Part shown: positions 31,952 to 43,545 of the stretch, piece after piece | How the letters are laid out: each line of letters starts with the position of its first letter | Numbering within the stretch: the first letter of the stretch is position 1 | DNA from: Macrocystis pyrifera | Taxonomy: Eukaryota; Sar; Phaeophyceae; Laminariales; Laminariaceae | Direction: 5' to 3' | DNA length: 64,000 nucleotides | Assembly (NCBI GenBank): GCA_031763025.1 | Contig: JASSKH010000021.1 | Location: 6,900,611-6,964,610 of the forward strand | Notes under the pieces: model-generated | Told to the model about the DNA's origin: nothing | Seen by the model: the letters and a program-made list of their open reading frames with translations, nothing else | The model's database searches: none | Position numbers and translations under genes: made by a program

Positions 31952-32166
31952 ACGCTTGCTTACAAAGATTTACTTACTTTGTACCAAGGGGGGCAGAATT
32001 CTGCCCCCGTTGAATCGATTACCTCACCAATGTTGTCACGCGTGTCTTCGCGGGGCTGCTTATGGCGCGATACAGCATTCCGTATACGACGCGTGCTGGC
32101 AAAGACTCATTTACTCCGTACCAGGGTGGCAGAGCTCTGCCCCTCGTTGATCCGATTACTTCCATT
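31952..32166. repeat. Direct repeat pair, 140-base offset
   Basis: About 75 bases (TTGCTTACAAAGATTTACTT, GTACCAAGGGGGGCAGAATT, CTGCCCCCGTTGAATCGATT) recur 140 bases later with substitutions (GTGCTGGCAAAGACTCATTT, GTACCAGGGTGGCAGAGCTC, TGCCCCTCGTTGATCCGATT). Confidence 0.7.
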
Positions 32167-32643
32167 AAGGATACACGCACGTTTCGCGCGGTTTCAGTGG
32201 CCCAGCCCAGATGGTGGACTCAAGCAATGGCGGTACCCTCGCTGGAGGATGAAAGCATACGCTCTAGATTTCCGTACCAAAGGGTGACGGGTGCCCAAGT
32301 TTCAGCTACTATCGCGCAGGGACGAGCAGCCATTGCATACTGTAGTAGCGTGCATATATTTCGCTGTTTCGGGCGTCTTCGAGCGCTCACCGAGGCTTAC
32401 GTTCCCCCTTTCTTCGGTGTCCTCTTTCAAACAGAACCGCACTGGCAGGAACCACCTTCAGGGTGGGCCACCTCTCGGTCGGGCGGCAACGGTCAGGGAC
32501 TTGGTTCGGTTTGCGTTTTGCTCTACGTGTCAGGAATATTTTGTTTTCTCTCTTTTATAGAATTTGTGTGTCGTGCCTGTCGTATCCAGTATGGTGACAC
32601 GACATCGCATTGTCTACTCTGCGTGCTGCATAACAAGGTGTAG
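32062..32643 (+). CDS. Hypothetical ORF, 193 codons, doubtful
   Basis: The longest frame in this region begins inside the direct repeat and ends inside dispersed repeat family D. The middle (LPLVDPITSIKDTRTFRAVS, PRWWTQAMAVPSLEDESIRS) has normal composition; the C-terminal third is hydrophobic and comes from the repeat. I recognise no family, and the overlap with repeats makes a genuine gene unlikely. Confidence 0.2.
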   Translation: MARYSIPYTTRAGKDSFTPYQGGRALPLVDPITSIKDTRTFRAVSVAQPRWWTQAMAVPSLEDESIRSRFPYQRVTGAQVSATIAQGRAAIAYCSSVHIFRCFGRLRALTEAYVPPFFGVLFQTEPHWQEPPSGWATSRSGGNGQGLGSVCVLLYVSGIFCFLSFIEFVCRACRIQYGDTTSHCLLCVLHNKV

Positions 32644-32745
32644 TATATCTGTGGCGTAGTTTAGTGACCACATATCGTGTGTCTCTCTCGGATTGAAGAA
32701 TCGGCACGAACGCTGGTTGTTGTGGCGAATGTCGGGGGGGGTAGA
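32560..32745 (+). repeat. Dispersed repeat family D, copy 1
   Basis: Blocks GTGCCTGTCGTATCCAGTAT, GCATTGTCTACTCTGC, GTGTAGTATATCTGTGGCGT and GATTGAAGAATCGGCACGAA. Related stretches are at 34785-34925, 34925-35185 (minus), 37063-37185 and 58845-58985. Confidence 0.6.
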
Positions 32746-32749
32746 ACGG

Positions 32750-34400
32750 TTTGATGTCAAGAACAAACACACATGACCTCTTTATAATATTAAGGCCCAA
32801 AAGAAAGCCCTAGAGTGCGTGCTCGTACTCGTACATGCTCGTATGTGCTTGTACTCGAATACCTACGTACTCGAAGTGCTTATTATTCGTATACGTGAGC
32901 GTATGCACTCTTGCTCGTGCATCAACGCTCGAGCCCGGGCTGCAGCTACTGCTGCAACAATCTTCTGTGTGCGGATAGTTTCACGTACACTCACTTTTGT
33001 GTTAAAAGTATGCCAAAAAAAAAAAACGAAGAAAAGTGTACATGCATGCCAGTTATTTAAAGGTCATTCCACACATTTAGTTCCACGACCTTTCGGTGTG
33101 AGTATCAAGATTCGACCCAATGAAAAATGCCCGAGACTTCTGCCCAAAACCGAAGATCGCGCCTACTTCGCGCTCGTCTCTCCCGGTCCACGCGCACGCG
33201 TTCATGGGGTGAAGTATGCAACCGAAATCGAAGGGTGGGGGGTGTTTTTGAAGCCCATCATCCAAGCGAGCGCCCGAAAAAATTAGAAAAAAACCGACGG
33301 ATTCGAGGTTTAGGTTTCGGATATTGAGTCCGGCATGCTGAAAAACTTCATGTCAATCCCCGTCTTCTCGTTGATCGTATACCAGGTATAATTTCTATGT
33401 AACGGTTACATATCACTAAAATTGAGTATCGACTGGTCGGTCGAACTCACAGCTGACGTCGCTATTTAGTTTTTCGTTGAGTACGTCTGTACGTATAAAA
33501 CATGCCATAGGATAGTTAACTCTTCGTTGCAGGGAGTCATTCGTCGTTGCTGCTGATGCCATGTATATGTCAGATGTCATGTTCCATGTACCATGTACGA
33601 GTACCGGTGCCCGATGTCGTGTGGCTGGTTGAAGTGTGCGTTTTTTTCTCATGTTATCAAGGAATACATACATAATGTGATGTGTCTCCGGTAGGTTTTA
33701 AAGGGTCTAAACGAACTTACTACGTACGCACCTGGTATCGACGTATTACTAACCATCATAGCCCTAACAAACGCATAACTATTAGGTGCCATCATGGGCA
33801 ATTGCATGCACCTTGCCCCATTACAGTTTCCCCCCGCTGCTGTCGACATTGATTGACCGGTGACCTAAAAGCCCACCCCGCCGGGAGTTTCTTTGACTAT
33901 AAGTTACCAGATATTGTTCTTCCTAATGTAAACTCCGAACGTACTGCTTGCTGTACTTATTTGTCATCATTCACAGCATGCGTGTGTACACGTACGCACG
34001 TTCCTTGGCTTTACACCGTTTTTCTGCCCACCAACGTCCATCCGAGCTGACGCGTACTTCGATAATAATAGAGGTGTTACCTTCTTTAAAAAGAAATCTG
34101 ACTGACTATGAATAGACTCTTCAGAACTGCAGTCCCATTCATGGGACAAACTACTCAGAATGTGAGTGGTTAGTCCCCAGGACAGAACTGCAGAAGCAAC
34201 GGTATATGAATAAACGGTCAACACAACAGCAGTATTATTAGTCTTGCCATCCGACAACGTGCAGTATGAGCTTCGCTGTTGCTCAATCAAAACATTCCTG
34301 AAAGAAGAAATACCCGGATGCAAAGAAAACCTATGCACAAGGTCTATTATCTGTATTTTATGTCCACTTCCTTTTGTGCTTTTCCGTGTCGTTTGAATCC
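32750..34400. other. Non-coding stretch with short shared repeats
   Basis: No supported gene. The frame at 32819-33286 has one protein-like segment (LPKTEDRAYFALVSPGPRAR, VKYATEIEGWGVFLKPII) of unknown nature. The 19-mer TCGAACTCACAGCTGACGT at 33441 recurs at 62536. Confidence 0.3.
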
Positions 34401-34407
34401 CACTATT

Positions 34408-34510
34408 TACGGCGGACCATAGTAAATAGGACCAAATATTTTTGGTAAAAATATCGAAATATAAAGGTTCTTGTGTGCATCGTAGGTCCTATTTAATATG
34501 TCCCCCCGTA
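34408..34510 (+). mobile_element. ~105-bp MITE, copy 5
   Basis: Starts TACGGCGGACCATAGTAAAT and ends AATATGTCCCCCCGTA, with AGGACCAAATATTTTTGG and the opposite-end TCGTAGGTCCTATTTA. TA flanks are visible. Confidence 0.8.
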
Positions 34511-34784
34511 ATAGCGTTTTACCAATGCTGCTACTGTTGAAGTATTGCTCGTGATACACTTGTACCTAGTGGGCTATGGGGTTGTCATCGGGTTGGCCTG
34601 CAGCGTGCTTTTGTTCTTCGGTTTGTTTGTTGTTTCCTTTTAGTTCTTGGTCTTGCTGTGCTTATACGATGTGTTGGTATTGTTTATTCAATTTACTTCT
34701 GTATTGTCTGCCCCATCCGGAGGAAACGACACTTTTACATTTTTTTTTTTTTTCTTTCAATTTGTTCTTCTGTTTCTTTCGTTT

Positions 34785-34925
34785 TCTCTGTTGCATGTCA
34801 TGTTTATGTTGTGCCTGTCGTATCCAATACGATGGCATGGCATTGCGTTGCTTGTTCTTCGCATTAAAATAGTTCGTTTTACCCGTCGACATCCAACGCA
34901 ACCAGTGTCCGTGCCAGTTATCTAA
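34785..34925 (+). repeat. Dispersed repeat family D, copy 2 (rearranged)
   Basis: GTGCCTGTCGTATCCAATAC and GGCATTGCGTTGCTTG match the left part of copy 1. TTTTACCCGTCGACATCCAA and CCAGTGTCCGTGCC are inverted relative to the right part of copy 5 (58960-58985). It converges on copy 3. Confidence 0.5.
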
Positions 34926-35185
34926 TCCTACAAGAAGTAGTAGATAACCTCTGGCGTAAAATAACTACGCCTTTAGATATACTACATTTTTTATGCGATA
35001 AGCAGAGTAGACAATGCCATGCCATGCCACCGTACGTACTGGATACGGCAGGCAGGACATACACATTCCATGGAAAGAGAGAAAACATAGGAACGAAAAA
35101 GCAAATCAAAGCAAAAGAGAAAAAAACGAAGAAATAAAGTAGGAAGAGAAAAAAGTGCCGTGCCACCCCATCGGGGATGGATGTG
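34926..35185 (-). repeat. Dispersed repeat family D, copy 3
   Basis: On the minus strand: CCTGCCGTATCCAGTACGTA, GGCATTGTCTACTCTGC, AAATGTAGTATATCT and AGGCGTAGTTATTTT. It is preceded by a T-rich tract as in copy 1. Confidence 0.55.
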
Positions 35186-35189
35186 GCAA

Positions 35190-35925
35190 GCAATACAGAG
35201 CGAGCTAAAGAAACAATACCACTATTTATATTATTACCCGTGGACCGTACTCGTACCACTCAGGACTCATCATAATCACAAAAATCTACGCATTTCACTA
35301 TTTTCACTAAGCATATTCGACCCTGATTACTACGTATGTCCGCCCAAAACATGTAAACAGAGTAAGACTAAGAACGAGGGGGGGAAACACGCCCAACCGA
35401 AACGCAACGAAAAACCCAGAAAAACATCCCGCAGGAAGCCGCAGTAGTGTGTGGTACAAGTAGCACAGACAGGTTCTACCTACTACATACAGTAGTCGGT
35501 CTGGTACCTTGCTACGCTGCCTGTCGTCTCCTTCCTGCTCTCGTCATCCGTGCCCCACCCCAGAGTGGATGCGTCAGACAATGCAAAACAGGCAAAGCTG
35601 GCTCGCCATCCTCCCACTCCATAGGACTCCGATCATAAGGGCAAGAAAGAAGAAATGTGAAGAAATATTAGGAAAATCAGGGAGAATTAAAGCGCAAAAC
35701 AGGGAGGAAAAACAAGGAAAATTACGTTCGAACCAGCTGCACCAGTTGGCGGTACGAGTAGCATATCGACATGATCTACTTACTAGTCGGCCTGGTGCCC
35801 TGCACCCAGCCCACCGTCTCCTTCCTACTTTCGTCCACAGCAGTTTCCTGTATACTCCTCCATTTGTTGCCCCCCCCTGCCCCCATTCCTTTGACCGGGT
35901 TCCCATGCACTCTCCTGTTGTCCTC
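35190..35925. other. Non-coding stretch, nothing recognised
   Basis: Two similar segments, GTCGGTCTGGTACCTTGCTA (35493) and GTCGGCCTGGTGCCCTGCAC (35785), each followed by CCGTCTCCTTCCT-type sequence, suggest an old ~290-base duplication. No gene supported. Confidence 0.35.
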
Positions 35926-35929
35926 CATT

Positions 35930-37062
35930 CCCTTGGCCACCCCCCACGGTGGATGCACGGCGCTGCCTACTCAGCTGTGCCTCATCCTCGTGCTACTTTT
36001 TCATGAACCGTTTAGCTTTCTCAAGGACCTCCCGGTACCACTTGCTCGATTTATTTTGCCTCAGTGGGGCTTCAACCCGGTCTCATTTCCAAGCACCAAT
36101 CAATGGGGATGTTCCGTTGATCTCTCGGTGGCTCGGGATTCCCTACGGTCTTCGACTATGCACTAACCCAAGCCTTAAACTGTCCGCCAGGTCCCGGGTT
36201 TTCTCCACCGCCAGCCATCGTTCCCAACATTCTTACCCGACTGGGTAATCGCTCCTGGCTTTGCCGTGCCACGGCCCCCGCAAAAAAGAGCCGTCGTTTA
36301 CAGATGGTCGTTCCGATGCTATCGCCACGGGTCATCTTGAAGGCCTTCGCGTACGAGAGGGTGGCGTGTCTGTACAAATTCGGCGCTTGACGCCAGTGAC
36401 TCGCAAGAGGACGTGGTGGTCAGCCGTTCGAAGCTTGGCAAAGTGTTCTGCTCTGACGTCACACACCCGTACATCAACCCATGACCTCGGCCTTCAGCAT
36501 TCGAACTTTCAGACTAAGCGGGGCGGTTGTCCTATCATACAACTCCGGGCCAAACCGTTCAAGGCACGCTCGCATGAGACGGATGCATTGATCGATTTCG
36601 AGCGAGAGGTTAGCGTTTTCGTGGATAGTGCCACCTAGGTATGATAACTAGGCCGTCTATTTATACCTCTGGCCTGCTGCTTCAATGACGACCGGTGGGG
36701 CGAGGTATGCCTGGTTTAGTGTCGGTGGAAACACAGTCTGTGACTTCCTTTCCGACACCGTGAGGCCTGCTGCTTGGGAGACAGTCACGATACCTGTCAT
36801 AAATTCAGAGAGTCCTTCAGGCGACTTCGAGACAATTCCTACGTCATCGGCGTACAAAATACCCCATGCAGCCCTTCCGGCGCCTGCTATAGGCTCCTGC
36901 TACTCTGATTCCGACTACTTGATCATCATTGAGTTGAACCAAACCCCTTACGGTGGCTTCGTCCTTGCTGCAGCGTGCCAGTACTACGCGTAACGCAGCA
37001 ACGAAGAACACGTTGAACAGTAACGGCCATAGCATGCAGCCTTGCCGCAGCCCCTGCGAGAC
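35930..37062 (-). pseudogene. LINE reverse transcriptase, C-terminal half
   Basis: On the minus strand the frames read SQGLRQGCMLWPLLFNVFFV (motif B region), LYADDVGIVSKSPEGL (catalytic YADD, motif C), GLTVSERKSQTVFP, LSYLGGTIHENANLSLEIDQ, LSYAKAFKMTRGDSIGTTIC, KRRLFFAGAVARQSQERLPS and finally KWYREVLEKAKRFMKK. This is the complete second half of a LINE pol protein, broken by several frameshifts and stops. Homology begins abruptly at about 37062, where family D repeat sequence starts. The matching first half of this family is at 6770-7250, also on minus. Confidence 0.85.
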
Positions 37063-37185
37063 GTTGTCTACTCTGCTTTACTGCATGGGAAATGTAGTAT
37101 CTCTGCGGCGTAGGTCTGTACCCAAGAGCTTGTATCTTTTTACATAGGATTGAAGAATCGGCACGGACAGTGGTAGTTGCGCGAA
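37063..37185 (+). repeat. Dispersed repeat family D, copy 4
   Basis: ACGTTGTCTACTCTGC, AATGTAGTATCTCTGCGGCG and GATTGAAGAATCGGCACGGA, as in copy 1. It abuts the broken LINE, so it probably inserted into it or formed a junction with it. Confidence 0.6.
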
Positions 37186-37189
37186 AAAA

Positions 37190-39880
37190 ACATGGAAATT
37201 AGGGGAAAAGGATGACCCTAATAACCTGCATGTCGAACAGGGAGCAACTACGGCTTAAAAAACCCTCGGGGACCCCAAGGTAGCGATCGAAACAGTGCTA
37301 TTTTTTGTACTCTCCCTCAACCATACAGTAGTGGCCGGTACCGTAATTCACGGTCGAATTTGGCCCTGTGGAATCCCAAGAGGAAGCAGACAAACACATC
37401 CCTTTTTTTTATCAGATGTCTGGTTGTGGACCGCACTTTCATGGTCTTACTTCCTATGGGTAATAAAACTCATTTGGCGCGAAGCGCCAGAAAACATTTG
37501 AGAGCGAAGCGGCCGGACAAAACGCAGCGGTGTGTACAGGCTCCCATTATTCCACGAGTGTGTCTGCCTGTAGTAGTGGTGTTTTTGCATTACCGATTGC
37601 GAGAGCTGTACGTTACCGATTTCCATAACCGTGGTATCTGCAGCAGCGGGCCATCTTGAGCTAACGCGTGGGACTGGTCTCGTTGCAAGCCATCTAGAGT
37701 TGCGCTCGCATTTGCCGTGGTACTGTTTTGTTTCCGTTCTTTTCTTACGAGCGCACAAGGCCTACATACCGCATGTGCAGCCTTGCCTCATGTATCTCTA
37801 TATTACTGCTGCAGTACTTGCCTATAAGGAAACTTTGGGTACCATTTATACTCGCACACAGCAGAGATAATGTTCACTCTCTTTCTTAGTTCGCTCTGCC
37901 TGTATAGATAGGTCTTCTTCCCTTCTTCTTGGAATTTTGAATTGGTCGATGTTTGATATGACAACATCACGAGCACTCACGGTGAGTGAGCAGCTATCCC
38001 GACCGAGTGAAATGAAGGCGTATGAACGAGAGCGTGCAGGTGGAAGGTTATGTAAGGTGGAAACACAAAGATGTGCCAAGCGCATCTTCTCTTGTACGTG
38101 GTACATCTTGACAGTATCGAGTAAATTCTTTGCCCTATAATGTGTTATCATGTTTTGACATTTGTTTATGGTTTGCCCCTCGACGGTAGCAGTCGTGAAT
38201 CCTATTTGGTTGAACCGCGCAGAAGCAGTCTTCGTTGATCGCTGCTTCCACAGCCCCCCGAAACATACAAACAAAAAAATGCTCTTCACATATAGCTCAA
38301 GCGCACCACGCTCTTGGACGCCGTGCACCGACCGAGAGTGTCGGGTGTAGTTGTATGGAGAATATACCTATAATTCGTGCGAAACAATGAAGGCACGTCA
38401 AAACGTTGATTGGCAGAATGCGCAACGCAAGAAAACACCATCATCATCTTGTTCTCAAAGGGGTAATAAGGTCGGTTAAAACCTATGAGATACACTTGAA
38501 ACATACTGAGTCAATGCACACGTTGCACGAGTCGTACATCATAAGGTTTGATCTGAGTAGTACTGTCTAAATTGCCTGCACTTGACACACACGACTATTT
38601 CTTGTGCGACCGGCCAGAATTGAATCCCGCCTGATGTATTTCGTCTCAGGCGCATCCAACTCGCACCACCGACTGAATTTACAAATGACATTCTTCTCCA
38701 TCGACTGTCTTAAGTCGCGGCAACGCTCGTCTGGTACACATCAGTTAATGTGCCCTCCCAACATGTGATCCAAACAACTGATTCTGGCGTTATTTTTTTT
38801 TGCCCCCACAGTCATATAATACCCAGTTGATACGACGTACAGGCAAACGTGCGAAAACACCGATGCTATTGACGGCTGCACAACAATACTCTGGTGCCCC
38901 CTAGTCTCGAACGGCTTGATGTTCTGCATACTATCTGTTCAAACTGAAGGTCCTCGTCGATTCACTCTGCCACGCGTGGCGCCTGCAGAACCTCCACGAT
39001 CCACGGAAGCTCGCAGCTTGTCCTGATGGGCTCAGATTTCTCTCGAACGGGCCTTAGTGCTTCCCTGCTGATGCCTGCGTCACCATCCGTGGGGCGCGGG
39101 ATGTGGGTAGCACGTGTCATGCGAGCCCAAACGCAGTATATACATTACCAGAACGGTATAGGGCCTCGATCGAGCACCCAGAACTGAAAAGAACAGGATA
39201 GGTTTTCTACGATATTTTAACAGTACACCTTGTTGCTCAAAATCGAGACAACGGCGATATTTTCCGCTTCCATATCCGCGACGACATCGTACACTTCAGT
39301 GATGGATTAGGAAAGTGTGCAGCGCTTCGTCGATACGACGAGCGTAATTAAAGTGGTGCTGGACTTGAAGGGGTGGCCGGTATGTTTTACTAGGGAGGCA
39401 GGCGACCCGAACAAATCCGAGGCGGAACAGCCCTGCTCGAGGGGCATGCATCAAGCCCGAGGACTGCGTATTGGCGTTGATTCTATCGTGACATAATTCC
39501 TCAATACCCCCCGCATGTTTGACATCCAATACCTCCCGCGCGTTTGGCATCCTGCTACAATAACTGGATTGGGCCCCAACGTCACAGCAATATATTGTGG
39601 AAATCCAGTTCGGATACTTGGCGTTGCCTAACAGAACGAAAACGATTATTTCACACGGGCGAATACAACCTATGAAGGCAATAGCAAATATTGCGTTTCA
39701 ATGTCCCAACAAAAACACTGATTAAGTCTGTAGCATCGTGTCCAGCGCTCGATCAAACGATTCCTGCATGGCCCCGTGTACCAGCTGCTCATACCCCCCC
39801 CTTGAAAGTTATGCTCCGTCCCAGCATGATAGGGATGCGAGGGTCTTTGGTCGTACGACTACGACCATTCTTGATATCAA
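37190..39880. other. Non-coding stretch, nothing firmly recognised
   Basis: The longest frame (160 codons, minus, 37846-38328) has no known motif. A minus-strand tRNA-like trace is at about 38590-38665, with A-box-like TGGTGCGAGTTGGA and B-box-like GGGATTCAATTCT; it lacks good arms. AAACCCTCGGGGACCCC at 37260 is a minor dyad. Confidence 0.3.
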
Positions 39881-39881
39881 T

Positions 39882-39982
39882 TACGGGGGGGCATATCAAA
39901 TAGGACCTACGGTACACACAAAGCCTAAATTTTGCTAGTTGTACTGACAACATTCGGTCCTATTTACTATGCCTCCCCGTGA
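39882..39982 (-). mobile_element. ~105-bp MITE, copy 6
   Basis: Starts TACGGGGGGGCATATCAAAT, includes AGGACCTACGGTACACACAA and ACAACATTCGGTCC, and ends TATTTACTATGCCTCCCCGT. Same orientation as copies 3 and 8. Confidence 0.75.
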
Positions 39983-40291
39983 TAGTACATCCCCCCCCCC
40001 ACTCCCTAGGACAGCAATATCAAGATCGTGGGGATCAACAGTTGGCCATTGAATCTCCCTGCATGCGAGCAGATGCATGTACACTCTTCTGCACCATTCG
40101 TACTGCAGGGACGTTGATACATTTGAAAGCCAGCCGCAGAATACCCCCTTTCCTGGATATGATATTGGCAGGCCATCGGAATATGTCAGTCTGTCAGTCA
40201 GCCTTGACGTGCAACCTTCTTCGCCTCTTCCCTCCGCAAAGATTGCTGGGTTTTTGAGCAGATTGACCCACCAAATGGGTCGCGGGTGCTA

Positions 40292-40687
40292 TTATAGCTC
40301 AGAAGAAGATATCATCATGCCCATGATGACGGGATCATCCAGATAGAGGTGGCAACGAACAAGAATAGGACAAAACAGCCGTGACAACGTCATATGTCGT
40401 GCTGAGCAGTGAAATCTTACTTGAGGGGAAATCCAGTCAAAATACTTGCCACGTTGCGGCCGTATATTCACCCGGCAACACGGCACTCGACGAACTTCAA
40501 TGGGATCAGGTCTCGCACCCGACGTGAATTTCACGTATAGCGATGAAGCTAGCCTTCGGCACGTATGAATGAAGCGATGCCACTTCCACTCGTTTTTCTT
40601 GTCTACATGGTCTTGACTCCTGACTTTGTGGCGGAGGGCTTCCTCCACTGCCTCGAATTCCTCTGCGCTTTCTTCATAAAAACGCAT
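40292..40687 (-). CDS. Hypothetical protein, 131 codons, possible exon
   Basis: The minus-strand frame starts MRFYEESAEEFEAVEEALRH then KVRSQDHVDKKNEWKWHRFI, an acidic-to-basic helical stretch with coiled-coil character and natural composition. The remainder (VRRVPCCRVNIRPQRGKYFD) is less convincing. ATG 40687 is directly preceded by GGGAGATAG, which could be a splice acceptor, so the frame may be an internal exon. I do not recognise the family. Confidence 0.3.
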   Translation of the reverse strand: MRFYEESAEEFEAVEEALRHKVRSQDHVDKKNEWKWHRFIHTCRRLASSLYVKFTSGARPDPIEVRRVPCCRVNIRPQRGKYFDWISPQVRFHCSARHMTLSRLFCPILVRCHLYLDDPVIMGMMISSSEL

Positions 40688-41224
40688 CTATCTCCCAACC
40701 ATGAAAGACCAATCAATGCAGACCACGGTTGCTGTCTTGCGTAATAGTAGGTAGAGTATAGAGAGAACTCGTAAGGTGCAGGCGATAGCCATCTACTGGA
40801 GGGATTGCTGCGCAGGTTGCGACCGGCACACGGCAGCCGTGCAAGTTGTGACGCACCAAACAGGGGTGCCTCCCTCGTAGGCAATATTCTCTGACAGCAG
40901 TCAGTACCTTGTATAACAGCAGTGCAGTACTTCTCCTGCGCACACTGGTACAAGTATATACGTGAAGTCAGTACGGGGGGCGCGAAAAATTCAGGCAACT
41001 GCTGCTGTTGTGGTAGACGGTACGAGCACAGATGCCTTTGTGAAGCCCGTACGGCATAGACAGTTTTAGAGATCTGCTGGAGGGACGCCTGTGGTACTCG
41101 GACAGCAGGTAGGTACGAGTATACAACAGCAGTAGTACGCACGGCACTGTAACAGCTGTAGTTGTGTCGTGGTGGTGCAGTACTCTTTTAGGTACCAGGT
41201 ATAAAACTGCTGTACCAGCAGGCG

Positions 41225-41644
41225 ATGGTAGATTACTCGTATCGCCAGGGAGCACACAAGCAGCATTTGACACAGCACGACAACATACACGCGCACCTGC
41301 TACATAGAAGCCTTCCCCTCTGCCGTGCAGGCCTTCTTGCAGGGGGTCTGGAAGCGCTCCCTGGTGATTATAGGTTTTCATCCCGCCACGCCGAAGTTTT
41401 GTATCCCCACCAGCACCACCAGCTGAATACCCACACTGCGAAGTACCTCCACCACCAGAAGCTTACCCAGCGCCTCTTCGCCTTTGAGTTGCTGCAAGCG
41501 TCTGAGTTTGTATCGTACCTGCGCCTTGTTTCAGGCTCACAGGCCGAGGATGGTGGGGCAGCTGGCAGCATGCCAGCCTACTGTAATCGCGCCGCGCATA
41601 TTGATCTCGCCGCGCGTATAGTGCTGCTGATTTACCGAACCTGA
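41225..41644 (+). CDS. Hypothetical protein, 139 codons, possible exon
   Basis: The plus frame contains QLNTHTAKYLHHQKLTQRLF and AFELLQASEFVSYLRLVSGS, a helical segment with good residue balance between less convincing ends. There are possible splice acceptors (CCGTGCAG near 41333 and CTTGCAG near 41342). No domain recognised. It lies 2.5 kb upstream of the aquaporin exons on the same strand, but nothing links them. Confidence 0.25.
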   Translation: MVDYSYRQGAHKQHLTQHDNIHAHLLHRSLPLCRAGLLAGGLEALPGDYRFSSRHAEVLYPHQHHQLNTHTAKYLHHQKLTQRLFAFELLQASEFVSYLRLVSGSQAEDGGAAGSMPAYCNRAAHIDLAARIVLLIYRT

Positions 41645-42317
41645 TGGGAGCCTTATGGGAGCACTCAATCAGGATGCTTAGGTACTAAATAGGCAATAAA
41701 TACTACTCTACTGGGCGTACACATATAGACCGTTAAACCATCAAAATCGATATCAAGCGATGCTTATATTTGCGACCAGAACCTTTTGGGCGATCAGGTA
41801 AGACCATGAACAGTACGGCCCGGTTGGGGGTGAGGGGTGGAGCTCCTCAAGTGAGCTGCGTCAGAAAAAGATGAGGTGGGACGGACCCTACCTCAGTAAT
41901 ATGTGTCAGAAGTATCTTACCAGAGCTCCGTGGACATCGCGAACGATGCAAGAACAACAGCAGTGTAGATACACTTCTTACGAAGGTATACATACATGTA
42001 CCTGGTATGTAATAATTGATAGGTTTTTGCCAAAATAAGGTACACCTGGCCACTTTTGTGCCAAAAACAGGTATATACTGAAATCAAGTACAAAACACAC
42101 GCCAGGAACCCTGCTATTGGCCAAGCTGACATTGTAACTGACTTTGGCACGAAAAGGCCAAGGTACACCTGATTTTTTCTACTCTGTCTAGCTTTCAACT
42201 GATTTTGGCCAACTTTGAACCAATCAGAGAGGCCATACGTACACTGTGTTTTCTCTCCGTATGCGTCTGCCCTCCCTCGGTTGAAATTCTTCTGTATTGA
42301 CGTATAAACTCTGTACT

Positions 42318-42365
42318 CGTACGTCGTACGTAAAAGTACGTACATCGTACGTAAAAGTACGTATA
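42318..42365. repeat. ~20-bp tandem dimer rich in GTAC
   Basis: TCGTACGTAAAAGTACGTAC is followed by ATCGTACGTAAAAGTACGTA. Each unit is itself a near-palindrome (TACGTAAAAGTACGTA). Confidence 0.8.
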
Positions 42366-43010
42366 TACATGCATACATTCATACGCTGTTTCACTTTTTC
42401 TCCTCTGGGGTGTGCGATGCGCTTCAGTTATTAATGGTTGTTGTGTGTACTCTGTTGTTTTCTATGTTCACAGCAGTCTTCACAGCACCATGGACACTCG
42501 GCGTTTCGTCTGCACCACCCAACGTCGAGGTGGTCTCAGGTTTGGTACGGCAAGATAATTTCGTGCCGAGCAGGCGGTTCCGCGAGGAGGGCCGTCTTGA
42601 AGCTTTAAAGCTGTCAACGGGGGGGGTACGCCAGAGTGAATACTCTCGGCGCTCCCGCCGTGGCGAAACAAACGAAGCATATTAATAGTGACTCTGTGCA
42701 GGTCCAAGTGGAGCCCGTGGTACCTACACCCTGAAGAAAACAAAACAATTCAGATTTTGGAGGCCATGTGGCACGCTTAATGCTTTAGGCGCATTCTTTT
42801 TTTACCGGATTGTCATGGACATCACACCGCTCGTGGCGCGCGTTTTTTACTTGGTTTTAGTATTACCTGATTTTGGCTCGAACGGATCAGGTATACCTGA
42901 TTTTGGTATTTGACCATAAATAATTGTTTGTCGAGTATTCCGGTCTGATTGACACGTTTTATTATAGTATTTTCCATGTTTTGAGTGATTGGATTCTATT
43001 GATTGTTGCC

Positions 43011-43085
43011 CTTTTCGACGTGGATGGTATGATTGGAGTAAGAGATGAACATATTCCAGATGGTGAATGGAATAATAAACCTTGT
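43011..43085 (+). repeat. Dispersed repeat family C, copy 1
   Basis: ACGTGGATGGTATGATTGGA and GATGGTGAATGGAATAATAA match 48487-48540 and 51492-51560. All three lie on the plus strand. Confidence 0.5.
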
Positions 43086-43512
43086 AGTATATCTACGTAC
43101 TATACGATTGGTATTGCTGTGACTATCCATCAAGAGCTCTTACCATGCAACACATGAAATGTGCTACTGAACTGTACGAGCGCCTGAATAACATTCAGCA
43201 GGTACGTATCGATGTTGATTTTAGGTCGCGGCGACTACTATTAAAGTTATCGCTAAGTTTCTTCAATTCTATGAAATAAATGAAGAAACAAGGAATACGC
43301 TGGTAATAAACATCGCACCATCATCATCGCTTACATCATCTGGACACCCGTTCGTTGACGTACACGGTCACAACGATCCGAGCTATCCCAGCAAAAAAGT
43401 TCGAGATCGCGAGCGGGAGATCTGTTTTGCGGTAGCCGGAACCCGATGCCACTGCACTCCACTCTCTTCGCTCGCCCGCTCGCTCGCTCAACCCTACGCG
43501 GCTACTCGGCGC

Positions 43513-43545
43513 CCCACCCACCCACCCACCCACTCACCCACCTTT
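43513..43545. repeat. (CCCA)n microsatellite
   Basis: About six units of CCCA with one CTCA variant. Confidence 0.85.

Larger units (their letters stand above)
41650..43500. other. Non-coding stretch with small repeats
   Basis: TACACCTGATTTTGGC-like blocks recur around 42160-42200 and 42850-42910. The frame at 42410-42685 (91 codons) has a hydrophobic start and an Arg-rich end, with no family recognised. Confidence 0.3.

Noticed and set aside
38590-38665. Possible minus-strand tRNA
   Set aside because: Box-like sequences and one anticodon-type stem are visible, but the T and acceptor arms are poor and the loop sizes are wrong.
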